From Stomorhina lunata (taxonomy: Eukaryota; Arthropoda; Insecta; Diptera; Rhiniidae): DNA of 64,000 bases. Both the position numbers and the translations under genes were made by a program. Below are positions 33,891 through 44,834 of the stretch, in pieces (the stretch's first letter is position 1; the number at the start of each line of letters is the position of its first letter). Below the pieces are notes generated by a model. The model did not search any database, had not been told where the DNA came from, and worked only from the letters and a program-made list of their open reading frames with translations. The stretch is taken from NCBI GenBank assembly GCA_933228675.1, contig OW121744.1, positions 20,511,111 to 20,575,110 on the forward strand, written 5' to 3'.

Positions 33891-34327
33891 GCGAGCTATG
33901 GTCAAATGTGGACCGATTTCAACAAAATTTAGTACAGTGATTTTAGTTTACATAAGCAGTATTTGTTTTAAATTTCATAAAAAAATATTGATATTTATGG
34001 CCAATATATCAATTCCGGGAAGTAGGACCTATGAGAGGTACCATAAATAATGGACCGATTTTGACGAATTTCAATAGCCATGGTCCCACTATAAGAAAAA
34101 TGATCTGTGCCAAATTTCATCAAATTATCTTTAGAATTGCGACCTGTAGTTTGAATAAATGGTTTACATGTACAGCCAGACGGACGGACTGACATCGCTA
34201 AATCGACCCAGAAAGTGATTCTAAGCCTATTGGTATACTAAAAGGTGAGTCTAAGACAAATATTTCTATGCGTTACTTAAATCAGCACAAACTTATAACT
34301 TATTCCACCTATGGTGGTGAAGGCTAT
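33890..34327. repeat. CCCTTCACCAC dispersed repeat, third (partial) copy
   Basis: Starts at GAGCTATGGTCAAATGTGGA inside the family consensus and continues to the normal end, CACCTATGGTGGTGAAGG. The missing first half is replaced by the 145-bp tandem units. Confidence 0.85.
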
Positions 34328-34392
34328 ATTTCGATTCGAAAATTAAAATGTGTTTCGAAAATATTTTCTTTCGAATCGAGATAAGCCCCCCT
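34328..34392. mobile_element. Small TIR element, shorter relative of 6622-6731
   Basis: TTTCGATTCGAAAATTAAAA and TTTTCTTTCGAATCGAGATA are the inner arms of the same structure as the element inside the LINE relic at 6622-6731, followed by AAGCCCCCC, which matches its outer end. The left outer arm is lost. Confidence 0.7.
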
Positions 34393-35147
34393 GGTCCCAC
34401 ACAGATTATGAATTATTGTAATGCATTTGAAACTTTTTTGGAAAAGTTTTAAAATAAAAAAATAAAAAAATAGGTATATTTGCTTTTAATTTCTAGATTA
34501 GATTTCAAACATATCGCTATCACATAAAAATTCTTATCAGTCAGTTCACTTTAACTAAAAATATTTTCAATTCACGGTGTTTTTTTTTTACTAAAACCTG
34601 TCAGAATTAAATAATCACCTTAGAAGAGCAACTAAAAAGGTATTAATAGAAAAACTAATATACGATTAATGTGTATTTATATTAAATGAGTTGTTAAAAA
34701 ATTTAGAAAGGAGTAATTGAATGCCTGAGTTAAAGAATATAAAAAAGTTTTGTTAACACATTTTTTGTATTGTTGTTATATTTTAAGGTGTTTTGAGGTA
34801 TTAATTTCATTTTTATTGACTTCACCCACTAAAGGTGGAAGGGTTTAATGGGTTTGTGTTGATGTTTGTAACACATTTAAATATGACTTATACAATAACA
34901 ACTGCCGAAATTATCAACTTACAATTAAATATTTAATTTCTTACAAGGTCAGCTTAAAAGTTTTTCAAAAATGTTGTTCGCTGCAATGAATATTAATTAA
35001 TGGATGGACTTATAAATATTAATACGAAATTAAATAATCGTATAAAACTTTATTAACTTAACAATATTTTTTAAACCCTAACTAACTTTAATGTTGTCAA
35101 TATAATGAAGAAATATTAAAGTTATTCAAATCATATTATATATTAAC
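34393..35147. other. AT-rich spacer with one repeat fragment
   Basis: Bases 34820-34880 (CACCCACTAAAGGTGGAAGG, GTTTGTGTTGATGTTTGTAA) are the terminal piece of the CCCTTCACCAC family. No gene was recognised. Confidence 0.5.
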
Positions 35148-35307
35148 CCAGTTCACAATCCGTTGCAAATAGCCTAGCACCGTAGCATTTGCAAAACGGT
35201 ATAGGAAATCAACAAAATTACATAAAACTACATTCAAAAGTTTTCATTTGCTATACCCAATTGCAATTGCTATGGTGCTAGGCTATTTGCAACGGATTGA
35301 GAACTGG
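35148..35307. mobile_element. 160-bp TIR element (MITE)
   Basis: CCAGTTCACAATCCGTTGCA, AATAGCCTAGCACCGTAGCA at the left is the reverse complement of the right end (TGCTATGGTGCTAGGCTATT onward to GAACTGG) over about 40 bp with only two mismatches. The interior is AT-rich and non-coding. No clear target duplication was found. Confidence 0.88.
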
Positions 35308-35308
35308 A

Positions 35309-35610
35309 GCCAAATTACAGCATTCGATATCGATCGAAAACTCACGACTTTTAAACAAATATTGTGAAGTATACTTTAGGGATGTTTAAAGTTACTTCGA
35401 TGCAAAAAGTTTACTGAAATTTGGTATCCAATTTGATTCCTTTTTAAAAACACATATTTCAATTTAAACTCTTTTACAATTGTTCATCTTTTGGAAAAAT
35501 AACTACAAAAATGTATAGTAATAAATAATTTTGACTATCCTTAAAGTATGATATACAAATGTTCTGAAAATATCTAAGATTTCGATCGATATCGAATGCG
35601 GTAATTTGGC
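35309..35610. mobile_element. 302-bp TIR element (MITE), adjacent to the previous one
   Basis: GCCAAATTACAGCATTCGAT, ATCGATCGAAA at the left matches the reverse complement of the right end (TTTCGATCGATATCGAATGC, GGTAATTTGGC), about 31 bp with one mismatch. More diverged matching extends inward (AGTATACTTTAGGGATG against CTATCCTTAAAGTATGA). It abuts the 160-bp element with one base between. Confidence 0.85.
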
Positions 35611-35639
35611 CCATGGGATTTTTTGATTAAGAATAGCAT

Positions 35640-36420
35640 TAATTCTCGGTTTATATCGAGTTTTCTCTGGGAGTTGTTAATGATAGGGCATCATCGAACG
35701 AGTTCAAGATTAATTCGTGTATATCGCAAGACTCCGTTCTTTCTCCTACTCTATTTCTTATATTTCTAAGTGACCGACTATGTCAAACTTTAAAATCCTA
35801 TATACTCTTTTGCAGATGACACCAACATTTGTCACTCGTTTATTTTCAATTGTAGGCCAAACAAGTCCGATATTAGAAGCATGAGGCAAAACATGAATGA
35901 TACGCTAAATTCAGACTTAAACATTATTACTGAACGGGGGGTTGTGCTAATACGGTCGATTTCAATGCCCGAAAAACCCATATGCTAACACACAAACGCA
36001 CCACCGACAATGTTGCTTCAATCGAAATCTCTTGATGTTTTTGGCATGAAAATACAGTGAGATTATACACTCCATCTGATGTCCTCACTATTTATACCAC
36101 CTATATCCGTCCTAAGATGGAATACAACTCTCATATATGGGTCGGGACTTCAAAGTCTATTTTGTATCTTCTCGATCGCGTCGAAGAGAGGGCGAAGTAG
36201 CTCATTGTTGACAGCAGGGTAGCAAACTCTATTAATTCACTTGAACATCGCCGCAATTTGGGCTTCGATTTACTAATACTATAATTCTACGTAAAACACG
36301 TATTTCAACAAGAGCATATTCCTATGCGACTTGGAATAACCTCCCCGCAGAAGTCTCTCTAACCTTCTCGTGGTATATTTTGATAACCTGAACAACCTTG
36401 TTGAAGATGCGGTAAACAAG
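35640..36420 (+). pseudogene. Jockey-like LINE RT relic, third copy of the family
   Basis: Shifting frames give SQDSVLSPTLFLIFLSDRL, a broken -ADD-like block, NTVDFNARKTHML, YTPSDVLTIYTTYIRPKMEY, NSHIW, TSKSILYLLDRVEERAK, DSRVANSINSLEHRRNLGFD. These align block by block with the relics at 6330-7460 and 23417-24205. Many stops are present. Confidence 0.82.
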
Positions 36421-36490
36421 CCGTGAAAGATTATAGGTCTGGGCTAATATGAAAGGGGATTATATTGGAGCCTTTTAAACATATTTGGTC

Positions 36491-36876
36491 CAAGGATCTA
36501 AGATAATTGAACTTAGTAAAGTACAAAACTTTAGCATCTGTTCAACATGTTAGCTGTGGCTGTAAGCGGACGCCTATTTTGGATCGATCGGGTCGCTATA
36601 CAAACGTGGCTTGTGTCTTTAGACTCATCAGCCATCGATTTGGCGCTTTAGCACCAAGTTTAAAGCATGAAAAGGAACAACATTACATAATATACTAGAA
36701 GGGATCTAAGATAATTGTACTTGGTATAGTACGAAACTTTAGCGTCTGTTCAACATGTTAGCTGCTGCTGTAAGCGGGCACCTATTTCGGACCGAGTGAG
36801 TCGCTATGCAAACGTGGCTTGTGTCTTTGGACTCATATTTTAAGCATGGAAAGAAACAACATTACATAATATACTA
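36491..36876. repeat. Two tandem copies of a unit of about 200 bp
   Basis: GGATCTAAGATAATTG begins at 36494 and about 36703. Both copies continue through TTCAACATGTTAGCTG, GCTGTAAGCGG and CAAACGTGGCTTGTGTCTTT, ending ACAACATTACATAATATACT. Copy 2 lacks about 30 bases, CAGCCATCGATTTGGCGCTT and on. The unit adjoins LINE relics and is probably retroelement 3' sequence. Confidence 0.85.
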
Positions 36877-37205
36877 CTTCAAGGGTAATCATGCGAGAAA
36901 TTCTTCTGCTACGACAGCAGCACAAGGATTTTAAAGCTGCAATCCATGCGAGACCATTCTGAAGAATGAAACCAACCAGACCAGACAATCGTTCCCACGG
37001 CAGTCGGTTCTTCGTACCGGAACGAATCTGAAATCTCAAGATTCCGACCAAGGACTGCCACTTCTGCGATATTACGAATAACAAAGCATTTAAAACAACA
37101 ACATGGCAGCTATCTCTAGACAAATTATCGGCAACGCTCTTCGCTACCACCGGAATATTGCAAACGGCATTCGATATCCTATACTTGTCCTTAACACATG
37201 TCACT
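36877..37205 (-). repeat. LINE 3' UTR-like segment
   Basis: On the minus strand GTTCCGGTACGAAGAACCGA, TGCCGTGGGAACGATTG and the preceding GTGGCAGTCCTTGGTCGGAA match 46880-46990, where they follow LINE coding sequence. The 123-aa frame here is open by chance. Confidence 0.6.
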
Positions 37206-37224
37206 GCAACTTGCCATATATTAC

Positions 37225-37600
37225 GCAGAGGGAATAAGGTAACTTATGCAGCAATTGGTAGGACTTATTATGCTGCCTGCGTATAGTCCGCTATCGTGAA
37301 CAAAACGCAGTGGGACAAAAACTCCAGAGCTGTCAAAATACAGCCCTAATGACAGTAACAGGCAGCTTAAAAATGTACTCAACAAAATACCTAGATTGAG
37401 ACGAAGGTCCTACTACTTAAGAAATGTAGCCAAATCCTAACAATGGAGTTCTTTCTGGGATGTCATCGGAGGGAGGGGTTATTCGATACACCCAACATCT
37501 AATCTAGAAGGGTCCCCACGAGGCTTGCCATAAAGCACACCGATTACGACCGTCGTCTGTCTACCCTTTAAACTATTTTTTTTTCATAGGGCCAGGACTT
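37225..37600 (+). pseudogene. Jockey-superfamily LINE C-terminal relic
   Basis: One frame reads QKLQSCQNTALMTVTGSLKM, matching the LQ-QN-ALR-VTG block near the end of jockey-type RT proteins. Later pieces read ETKVLLLRN-like, MEFFLGCHRR and HRLRPSSVYPLN. It ends with a T run and GGGCCAGGACTTATAACATA. It has several shifts and is non-functional. Confidence 0.6.
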
Positions 37601-39555
37601 ATAACATATCATGCGTTATTTTAGAATACAATATAAAATTATTTTTAATCAAAATTAACATATTTTGCACTAACTATAAATGTATGTTAATTCATTAGCC
37701 AGCCCTTTTCTATAAAAAATAATGCATGCACTATGCATTCAAACTCTGTCGGACCATTTTTGTATCTCATCCGGTTTAGCAAGTGTTAAGAGAAAAAAAG
37801 TTAAATATCAACAATTGTAACAACTCTGCAGTTCTGCACATACTCATACAAACAGACAGAAATTCAAATACACATTCTTCAACACACACAACAAAGCAAA
37901 GCAAAAAAGAATATCAAGAAAATGAGACGAAACAAAAATCAAATAAGAAAAAGAGAAGAGACAAAATTCAAATAAGAAAAAAAGAAATGAACGTAAAAAA
38001 ATGAGAGATGGCAACACGGTTTAACAAGAATAAGTCATCGGCAAATTTGTATAGAAAAATTACGTCATCGCGTCGCCAATGTACAAAAAAAAATTATTGA
38101 CTAGGAAAAATGTGCAAAAATCAATTAGATTCAATATTTTGCAACATTTTTTTGTAATAAAAAAAATTAATGTTTATTACATTTAACATACACTCTAATT
38201 GAAATAGAATATATATAAAAACAAATTCCGGCATATTCTTGAAATTCCCACACTAATTTTCTTTTTAATATACAGCAGCGCATTCTTTTTATAGTTGTCG
38301 TTTATCTCACTCCCTCTTTCCTTCTTTTCAACACTTGGAATCGCGTAAGAGCGAAATAGTTAATCAATTTTCACCAACTTATAATTTTTTATATTTGCAA
38401 TTTTTTTTTCATCTATAATTTATCACTATCCAAATTGTTAAATGCCAAAAATTTTGGGTTTTTCTTATATTAAAACACTTACCCAGTTAGAATTTCTTAT
38501 AAGCACTATTTAATTAAATTTTATTAATTTAGTTCGCAATAATTTCTCCGCAAGAATTGATTGTTTTTCTTCACACACAAAATTGTTCTTCAGCACAGAC
38601 GTAAAATTCTGCAAAAAAGACGTAATGCAAACGAACATAGCACACCTTTTTCAACGACACAACGACCATGTTGCCAGATCTGTAAGAGTGAAAAGGAAAT
38701 AAAAACACGTGAGAAAAATTTAACAGAAAATAAAATTGTTCAAAAATGATTAAACTTAAAGGTTTTTTTTTAAGAAATCGAATCAATTCTAAATGACCAA
38801 TTTTGAAAATTAACACCTCATAAAAAAATTTTAAGATAACCGGTATAAAAATTGTTTCTAAGAAATTTTTGGTTTGGAAGATATACAGCCATAATCTCAG
38901 TAATTTAAAAACAGATTTTATATAAAAAAAGACGGACAAATTATTCACACATTCAGCCTTATAAGAAGTGCTGAAACCATATCTTTGATTTCGAAAATTT
39001 AGTAATAGATTAATGAAAACATCAAGACAATTTGTTTAATCTAGTATGAAACTCTAGAAGTCGAAGATACGACTTCGTCACTCGTAATAAGTTTGATTAT
39101 CTTTTTATTATTTTATAGCTATATTTTGAATAAAATTAGTTTACAACAACCATTTATCTAGGAATAGAGTTTACAAAAATACAAACAAATTTGTAGAAAT
39201 CTCAGAAAACAATGGTTGCAATGAATTAATCTTCTAATATATATAATGTGTGTTCCTTTACTTTAACGAAACAACCCAAACTTACTCAAACGTGTTCTCG
39301 TACAAACTATTCAAGACAAATTGTTGTTTTTTGAGTAATTTCAGACTGTTTTGGGTAGTTTCGTAAGAGTAGGGTAACAAACATTTAAAACGATCGATTT
39401 TTTTTAACTTTTTAATTTTTAAAAAATTTCATATTTTTGAAAGGGTTAATTTTATCATTTCTTTGAAACGGGTTTTTGCTTTTGTAGAAAGTCACAGAAT
39501 AGCTAAATTTTCTTTAAGTCTCTTGAAACCAAATTTTTTTTATATAAAACGTATG
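37601..39555. other. AT-rich spacer, no gene seen
   Basis: A Lys-rich 73-aa frame at 37783-38004 and others at 38561-38948 come from A-rich or T-rich DNA without conserved motifs. No element ends were recognised. Confidence 0.4.
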
Positions 39556-40354
39556 AGTGATTCCTTAATATTGGCTCAAAAATTGAGCGATGTCCGTCTG
39601 TCTGTGGTCGGTACGATAAAACCTTAACGAAAGGATATAGGTTATAAATATTCTCGATTTTTTGGAAAATTTTGGTATTCAAATCGGGCAAAATCGGTTA
39701 ACATTTGACCATAGCTCTCGTATAACCTCGTCTAGGCTAATTGCTTATTTGCTAATAAATGCCAAATTATAATAGCTATGATGATGGTATATAGAAGTTT
39801 TACATAAGCACTAGGCATATACAATTTCATCCAAATCGGTTCACATTTAACCATAGCTCCCATACAAAAAACGGAAACAGCCTAAATTCCACCTAAAATA
39901 CACTTAAATGGCAATAAATGATAAACTGTAAAAGCTTTGGCCACTAAATTTAACACAAGGAAGTCTTTTGTCAATGCCAGTCTGTCACAATCGGTCACCA
40001 TTTGACCATAACTTCCATATAGGTTAAAGAAGTTGTGTGCTGAAAATAGACGAAATCGGTTCACATTTAGTTAGAGCTCCCATATAACCCTGCTCCGGGA
40101 ATCACATTAATACTGATAAATTGAATACAATTGTAATAGCTATGACGACTAAATTTAGAATAATAAAGTTTTATGCAACTATTGTTCAGTATATCAAATT
40201 TTAAAGGAAACGGTCCATATTTGGCTATAGCTTTCATATAAAAAACACTCCCGGAAACCAAAAAAATGTAGCAAAGGCAAGTTAATAGCTATTCAATTAG
40301 AAACTATGACAGCTATGGCCACTAAATTTTGCAAGAATAAGCCAGTTTATATAA

Positions 40355-40385
<31 letters not shown>

Positions 40386-40866
40386 ACATCCCCTTTTTAT
40401 ATCTACAATCAAAAAGATTCGGAGGTAAAACTATCATATTAATATTGCACCAATATCCAGACATTATATACGATAGATGCATTAGAAACTCCTAACAAAA
40501 TATATGGACCTGTCGTATTACTATCCACATGTTCATCCTAACTAAATATTAAGCTAAACGAAAAGCATTTAACAACTTATTAATGTAAAACCATGCCAGG
40601 TTACGATACCGAATTTTGTTCAAAGTAAATACTAGGGAAACCACTTACATACTTTTAAATATTGAACTATAAAGCTCCTGCAGCCGAATTTAGTCCAAAT
40701 ATTTTACTAACAATACTAGCGTAACAACTTTTTTCAAATTTGATCCACATTTTGAATTAGCTGCACCCTCGTAGATATATGAGAGATACTTCTAAATTTA
40801 CCACAACTTGATGGTGGGTATACATATAAGATTCAGCACAGCCGAATATAACACTCTTACTTGTTT
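39556..40866 (-). repeat. CATAGCTCCCATA-type dispersed repeat
   Basis: The right end, read on the minus strand, starts AACAAGTAAGAGTGTTATAT, TCGGCTGTGCTGAATC. The left part has GAGCGATGTCCGTCTGTCTG. Between them, phrases like CGGTTCACATTTRACCATAG, CTCCCATA and GCTATGRYSRCTAAATTT recur at about 180-200 bp spacing (39780, 39930, 40120, 40310). This format is common in fly genomes and related to the CCCTTCACCAC family; class uncertain. An (AT)n tract lies at 40355-40384. Confidence 0.65.
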
Positions 40867-41491
40867 TATTATTTTCTTGTAAAAGCATAGTTTTTGACTC
40901 TGTAATGGATAAATAAAAGTTTCAATTTCATATCTTAGATTTAATAGGGAAATGACGTTTGAAAACTAGGGCAAAAGGGTTAATATACACTCCACAATCA
41001 TTTTCAGTATGAGAAAAATCACCTCTTCTAAATGAACACCCTACGATTACACCCGCAATGTAAATACCACTTTAGTATAAATAGCCAAATATTCTAGAAA
41101 TAATCGATTTGTTATTATCTCTAGATTTTTTTACGTTTGTTGTATTTACGCAGCCGAATACAACACTGTTTGAATTACCAAAAAACACATGGGTACAAAG
41201 AATAATATGTATGTGTGAAATCGTGCATGGATATATGTTGTTGTTTCATCTTACACCAGAAGGTTGTAGTAAACTTACAACAACTTTTCAATTTACAAAA
41301 ACAACAGGTCTTTTGTTTGTAGCAAAGTAACATGGAACTGTCAATTTCTGAGTAATTTGGGTTTTCTTGGTATACATCAGCAACAAGAATTATAGAGAAA
41401 AGTGACAATACTAAAGACAACAACAAGAAATATTAGATTTTCTAACAACACCTGGTTTTTAAATGAGCCTGGACAACAACAATAACGAAGA
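40867..41491. other. Upstream region of RnrS
   Basis: No gene or element was recognised. The last part is the presumed 5' flank of RnrS. Confidence 0.45.
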
Positions 41492-41502
41492 TCCCGCCAA
41501 AA
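41492..41502 (-). promoter_or_regulatory. E2F-type binding site upstream of RnrS
   Basis: TCCCGCCAAAA on the plus strand is TTTTGGCGGGA on the minus strand, a close match to the classical E2F/DP consensus. It lies 26 bp upstream of the TATA box and about 58 bp upstream of the predicted start site. A weaker TTTCCGCC is at 41515-41522. Fly RnrS (RNR2) is an established E2F target in S phase; function here is inferred from position and consensus. Confidence 0.75.
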
Positions 41503-41527
41503 TTTACGTTAATTTTTCCGCCACTTT

Positions 41528-41563
41528 TATAAAAGACATAAAAGTAAAATGCAGTCGTCACTC
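41528..41563 (+). promoter_or_regulatory. RnrS core promoter: TATA box and initiator
   Basis: TATAAAA at 41528-41534 is followed by TCACTC at 41558-41563, an initiator-like sequence. The A at 41560 lies 32 bases from the first T of the TATA box, the usual distance. This predicts a 5' UTR of about 169 bases before the ATG at 41729. Confidence 0.7.
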
Positions 41564-41728
41564 GCCATTCAATTGAAAAACGCTGACCTGAAAACACATA
41601 CAAGTTGTTTTTAATTGTGAATTATATTAGAGGAAATAAAAAAGAATTGATAAGAACATTACAATTGCAGTATTTAAAAGTTTATAATTAAAGAAAAATA
41701 AATATAGTATACATAAAGCTTTAATAAA

Positions 41729-44341
41729 ATGATGGCCGGCAAAGAAAACATTATTGACAATATGGACAAGTTTTCATTAAAGGTATGTTTTACTATAATA
41801 AAGAATAATGAAAGGATGTTCTGTTATTGTTTATCCTTTTTTTTCCTACAGAGTCCTCGTAAAATTCTTACCGCTGTTAATGCGAGCAATGTACGCAAAA
41901 TGTCCATTGGCGATGATATACAGACAAATGGTAAAGAACTAAATGGTAGTGGTGGCGGCATGGAAGTCAATAAAAATGCTGCTGGCACTTCTTTGGCCAA
42001 TAAAGCTCCTGTGCCATTTGATCCCAGTATTGAACCTTTGCTTAAGGAAAATCCCAGACGCTTTGTTATATTCCCCATACAGTATTTGGACGTTTGGCAA
42101 ATGTACAAGAAGGTAAGACGACAATAAAATTTACATCTATTAAGGGCTACATCCCCTTAAAACATTAACCAGATGGAAAGTACTTAAGTTTGTTGTGATG
42201 ACGTTATTTGGATTACATATACAGAATTATAAAAAGCGCGCTAATACTAATGATTACTGATAACTTAATTTGCTAAAGGGCTTATGGGGGGGCCATTGAC
42301 TTTTGTTTAGAATTCTACTGAGTCATGATAAAAAGAGTTGTTTGCCTTCTTTTTTTTTATTTCCCTCCAATTACTTTAACTTTTGGCGCGTTTTATGTCT
42401 AATCTTGAGGTGACCCCTCCTTCATTTGCTAGATTTTCATATTATTAAGATGGTTTTGCAAAAGCTTTTATAATAGATTTATGCAACACATTTTACCCCT
42501 TAAATTTAAACATTTATTTTTTTTTTCATTTGTACATCTGATTTGTGTTGATATGACCGGTAGAACTTTTTTGTTAGTTTTCATAAGGGGTATTACCGCC
42601 TCATGTTTATACCCTTCACCACTATAGGTGGAAAGGGTATTATAAGTTTGTGCTGATGTTTGTAACGCATAGAAATATTTGTCTTCGACCCACCTTTTAG
42701 TATACCAATAGGCTTAGAATCACTTTCTGAGTCGATTTAGCGATGTCAGTCCGTACGTCCGTCTATCTGGACTCCCACGTAAACCTTGTAATGGAACTAC
42801 AGGTCGCAATTCTAAAGATAATTTGATGAAATTTGGCACAGTTAGTTTTTTTTGAAATTCGTCAAAATCGATCCATTATTTACGATACCTCCCATAGGTC
42901 CCATTTCCCGGAATTGAAATATTGGCCACAAATATCAATATTTTTTCATGAAATTTAAGAAAAAAACATGTAAACTAAAATCACTGTACCAAATTTCGTT
43001 GAAATCGGTCTACCATAGCTCCCATACAACTTATGTGTTAAAACGCACTAAATGAGACAAAATTCTCTTAAACGAATTAAGTTTATTTTTTCCAAACGTA
43101 ATTTGTAACAACTGTAATCAATTTGCCAAATTTTGAGATAATCGGTCCACATTTGACCCTAGCTCTCATATAAGTCCAATTGACGGAAACAGCTTAAATA
43201 TATAAGTTTTGAAAACCATATAATTTTCTATGAAATATTTTAAATAAAATTTTTTTTATGATTTTTTTACATGAACAAATTATTTATCAAATATTAAATT
43301 TCTATGCAAAATGTTATGGCCACGCACCATAACGACTTTAACGTCTATGTTTACACATATCGCTTAACTTTTTTGTTTAATTCCTTTTCAGGCCGAAGCT
43401 TCCTTCTGGACCGTTGAAGAAGTCGATCTCTCAAAGGATAATTCTGACTGGGAAAGACTAACCGACAATGAACGTCATTTTATCTCGCACGTTCTTGCCT
43501 TCTTTGCCGCCTCCGATGGTATTGTCAATGAAAATTTAGTTGAACGTTTCTCACAAGAGGTACAAATCACCGAGGCTCGCTGCTTCTATGGTTTCCAAAT
43601 CGCCATGGAAAATGTACACTCAGAAATGTACAGTATTTTAATTGATAGCTACATTAAGGATCGTGAACAACGTGACTATCTATTTAATGCCATTGAAACA
43701 ATGCCAGCTGTTAAACGTAAGGCAGATTGGGCTATGGCATGGATTTCCTCTAAATCGGCAAATTTCGGTGAACGTATTATAGCTTTTGCTGCTGTCGAGG
43801 GCATTTTCTTTAGTGGCAGTTTTGCTTCGATATTTTGGCTGAAGAAGCGTGGTCTTATGCCCGGTCTTACTTTCTCCAACGAATTGATTTCTCGTGACGA
43901 AGGTTTACATTGTGATTTTGCTGTATTGATGTTTAAACATTTAGTTCAAAAACCCAGCCGTGAGAGAATTATTGAAATTATATCGGAGGCCGTTAAAATA
44001 GAACAGGAATTCCTAACAGATGCTTTGCCCGTCAATTTGATTGGCATGAATTGTAAATTAATGTCGGAATATATTGAATTTGTAGCTGATCGCTTGCTTG
44101 TTGAATTGAATGTTGGAAAGGTATGTTAAAATTAACCTATTTTTAGATTTTCAATAATTAGTCTACTCAACTTTTTATTTATTTGTAGATTTATAATACT
44201 AAAAATCCCTTCCCCTTTATGGAAATGATTTCTTTGGATGGTAAAACCAATTTCTTTGAACGTAAGGTTGGTGAATATCAAAAAATGGGTGTGACTTCTC
44301 AACGTTTAGATAATGTTTTTACACTGGACGCTGATTTTTAA
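41729..44341 (+). CDS. RnrS: Ribonucleoside-diphosphate reductase small subunit
   Basis: The protein is the R2 subunit that holds the di-iron centre and tyrosyl radical for reduction of ribonucleotides to deoxyribonucleotides, working with the large subunit RnrL. Coding exons are 41729-41782, 41852-42112, 43392-44120 and 44189-44341, all with GT-AG introns in phase 0, giving 398 aa. Iron ligands by family alignment are Asp147 (AASDGI), Glu178 and His181 (MENVHSEMY), Glu241 (AAVEGIFF), Glu275 and His278 ([10 protein letters not shown]); the radical Tyr is Tyr185. The C-terminus FTLDADF is the tail that docks on the large subunit. The start is the first of two adjacent ATGs after the promoter at 41528. 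The second intron carries an inverted CCCTTCACCAC repeat (42607-43205). A poly(A) signal follows at 44774. Every key residue is present, so the gene should be functional. Confidence 0.98.
42607..43205. repeat. CCCTTCACCAC dispersed repeat inside RnrS intron 2
   Basis: TATACCCTTCACCACTATAG, GTGGAAAGGGTATTATAAGT start the copy, followed by GTCAGTCCGTACGTCCGTCT, the CCATAGCTCCCATA phrase and ACGGAAACAGCTTAAATATA at the end. Orientation is opposite to the copies at 30.4, 32.5 and 33.9 kb. It lies well clear of the splice sites (42113 and 43391). Confidence 0.88.
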
Positions 44342-44773
44342 GTATGTTTTTTTTCTGGGCAGAACAAAGAAAATCTCCACAAGCCGAAGGAATTAATTAT
44401 ATTGTATTTGACTAACATTATTTTATAGCTTTAGTTTTGTAAGTTCATATCCTCATTCCTCCACAAAATCATTTTTATTGCCAATTTTAAACTTACCTTT
44501 TTCAAACATTTTTTTTGCCTATATTCGTCCTTAATTTAAAATTTGTTTATAGCCCTAAGTCGGGCAATGATTATATTTTTTCCTTACTTGACTACTTTTT
44601 TATATTTGACCATATTTTTATTTAATTAAAATTTGTAAACGATTCTAACTTAAATTTTTAAACAGTTTACTTATTCATTGTACATATGTATCTCATTTAC
44701 CATAAACATTTTTTTATAAAAAAATATTTAGTATATACAAGTTTTATTGAAATTTATTTTCATAAACGTAAAA

Positions 44774-44779
44774 AATAAA
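44774..44779 (+). other. Poly(A) signal of RnrS
   Basis: AATAAA about 430 bases after the stop codon, in AT-rich 3' UTR-like sequence just before the 29-bp satellite begins. An upstream hexamer cannot be excluded. Confidence 0.55.
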
Positions 44780-44834
44780 AGTACCTTTAAATAAGATAAA
44801 TTGTGAAGTATTTTACTTTTTTTCAAAAAATTTC

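Noticed and set aside
36580..36640. Second possible hammerhead on the minus strand (CTGATGAGTCTAAAGAC)
   Set aside because: CTGATGA and a 3-bp helix II are present, but GAAA is replaced by ACAA and there is no helix III or cleavage triplet. The tandem copy at about 36810 lacks CTGATGA.
37783..38004. 73-aa Lys-rich frame
   Set aside because: A-rich DNA; the sequence looks like leader or spacer rather than protein.
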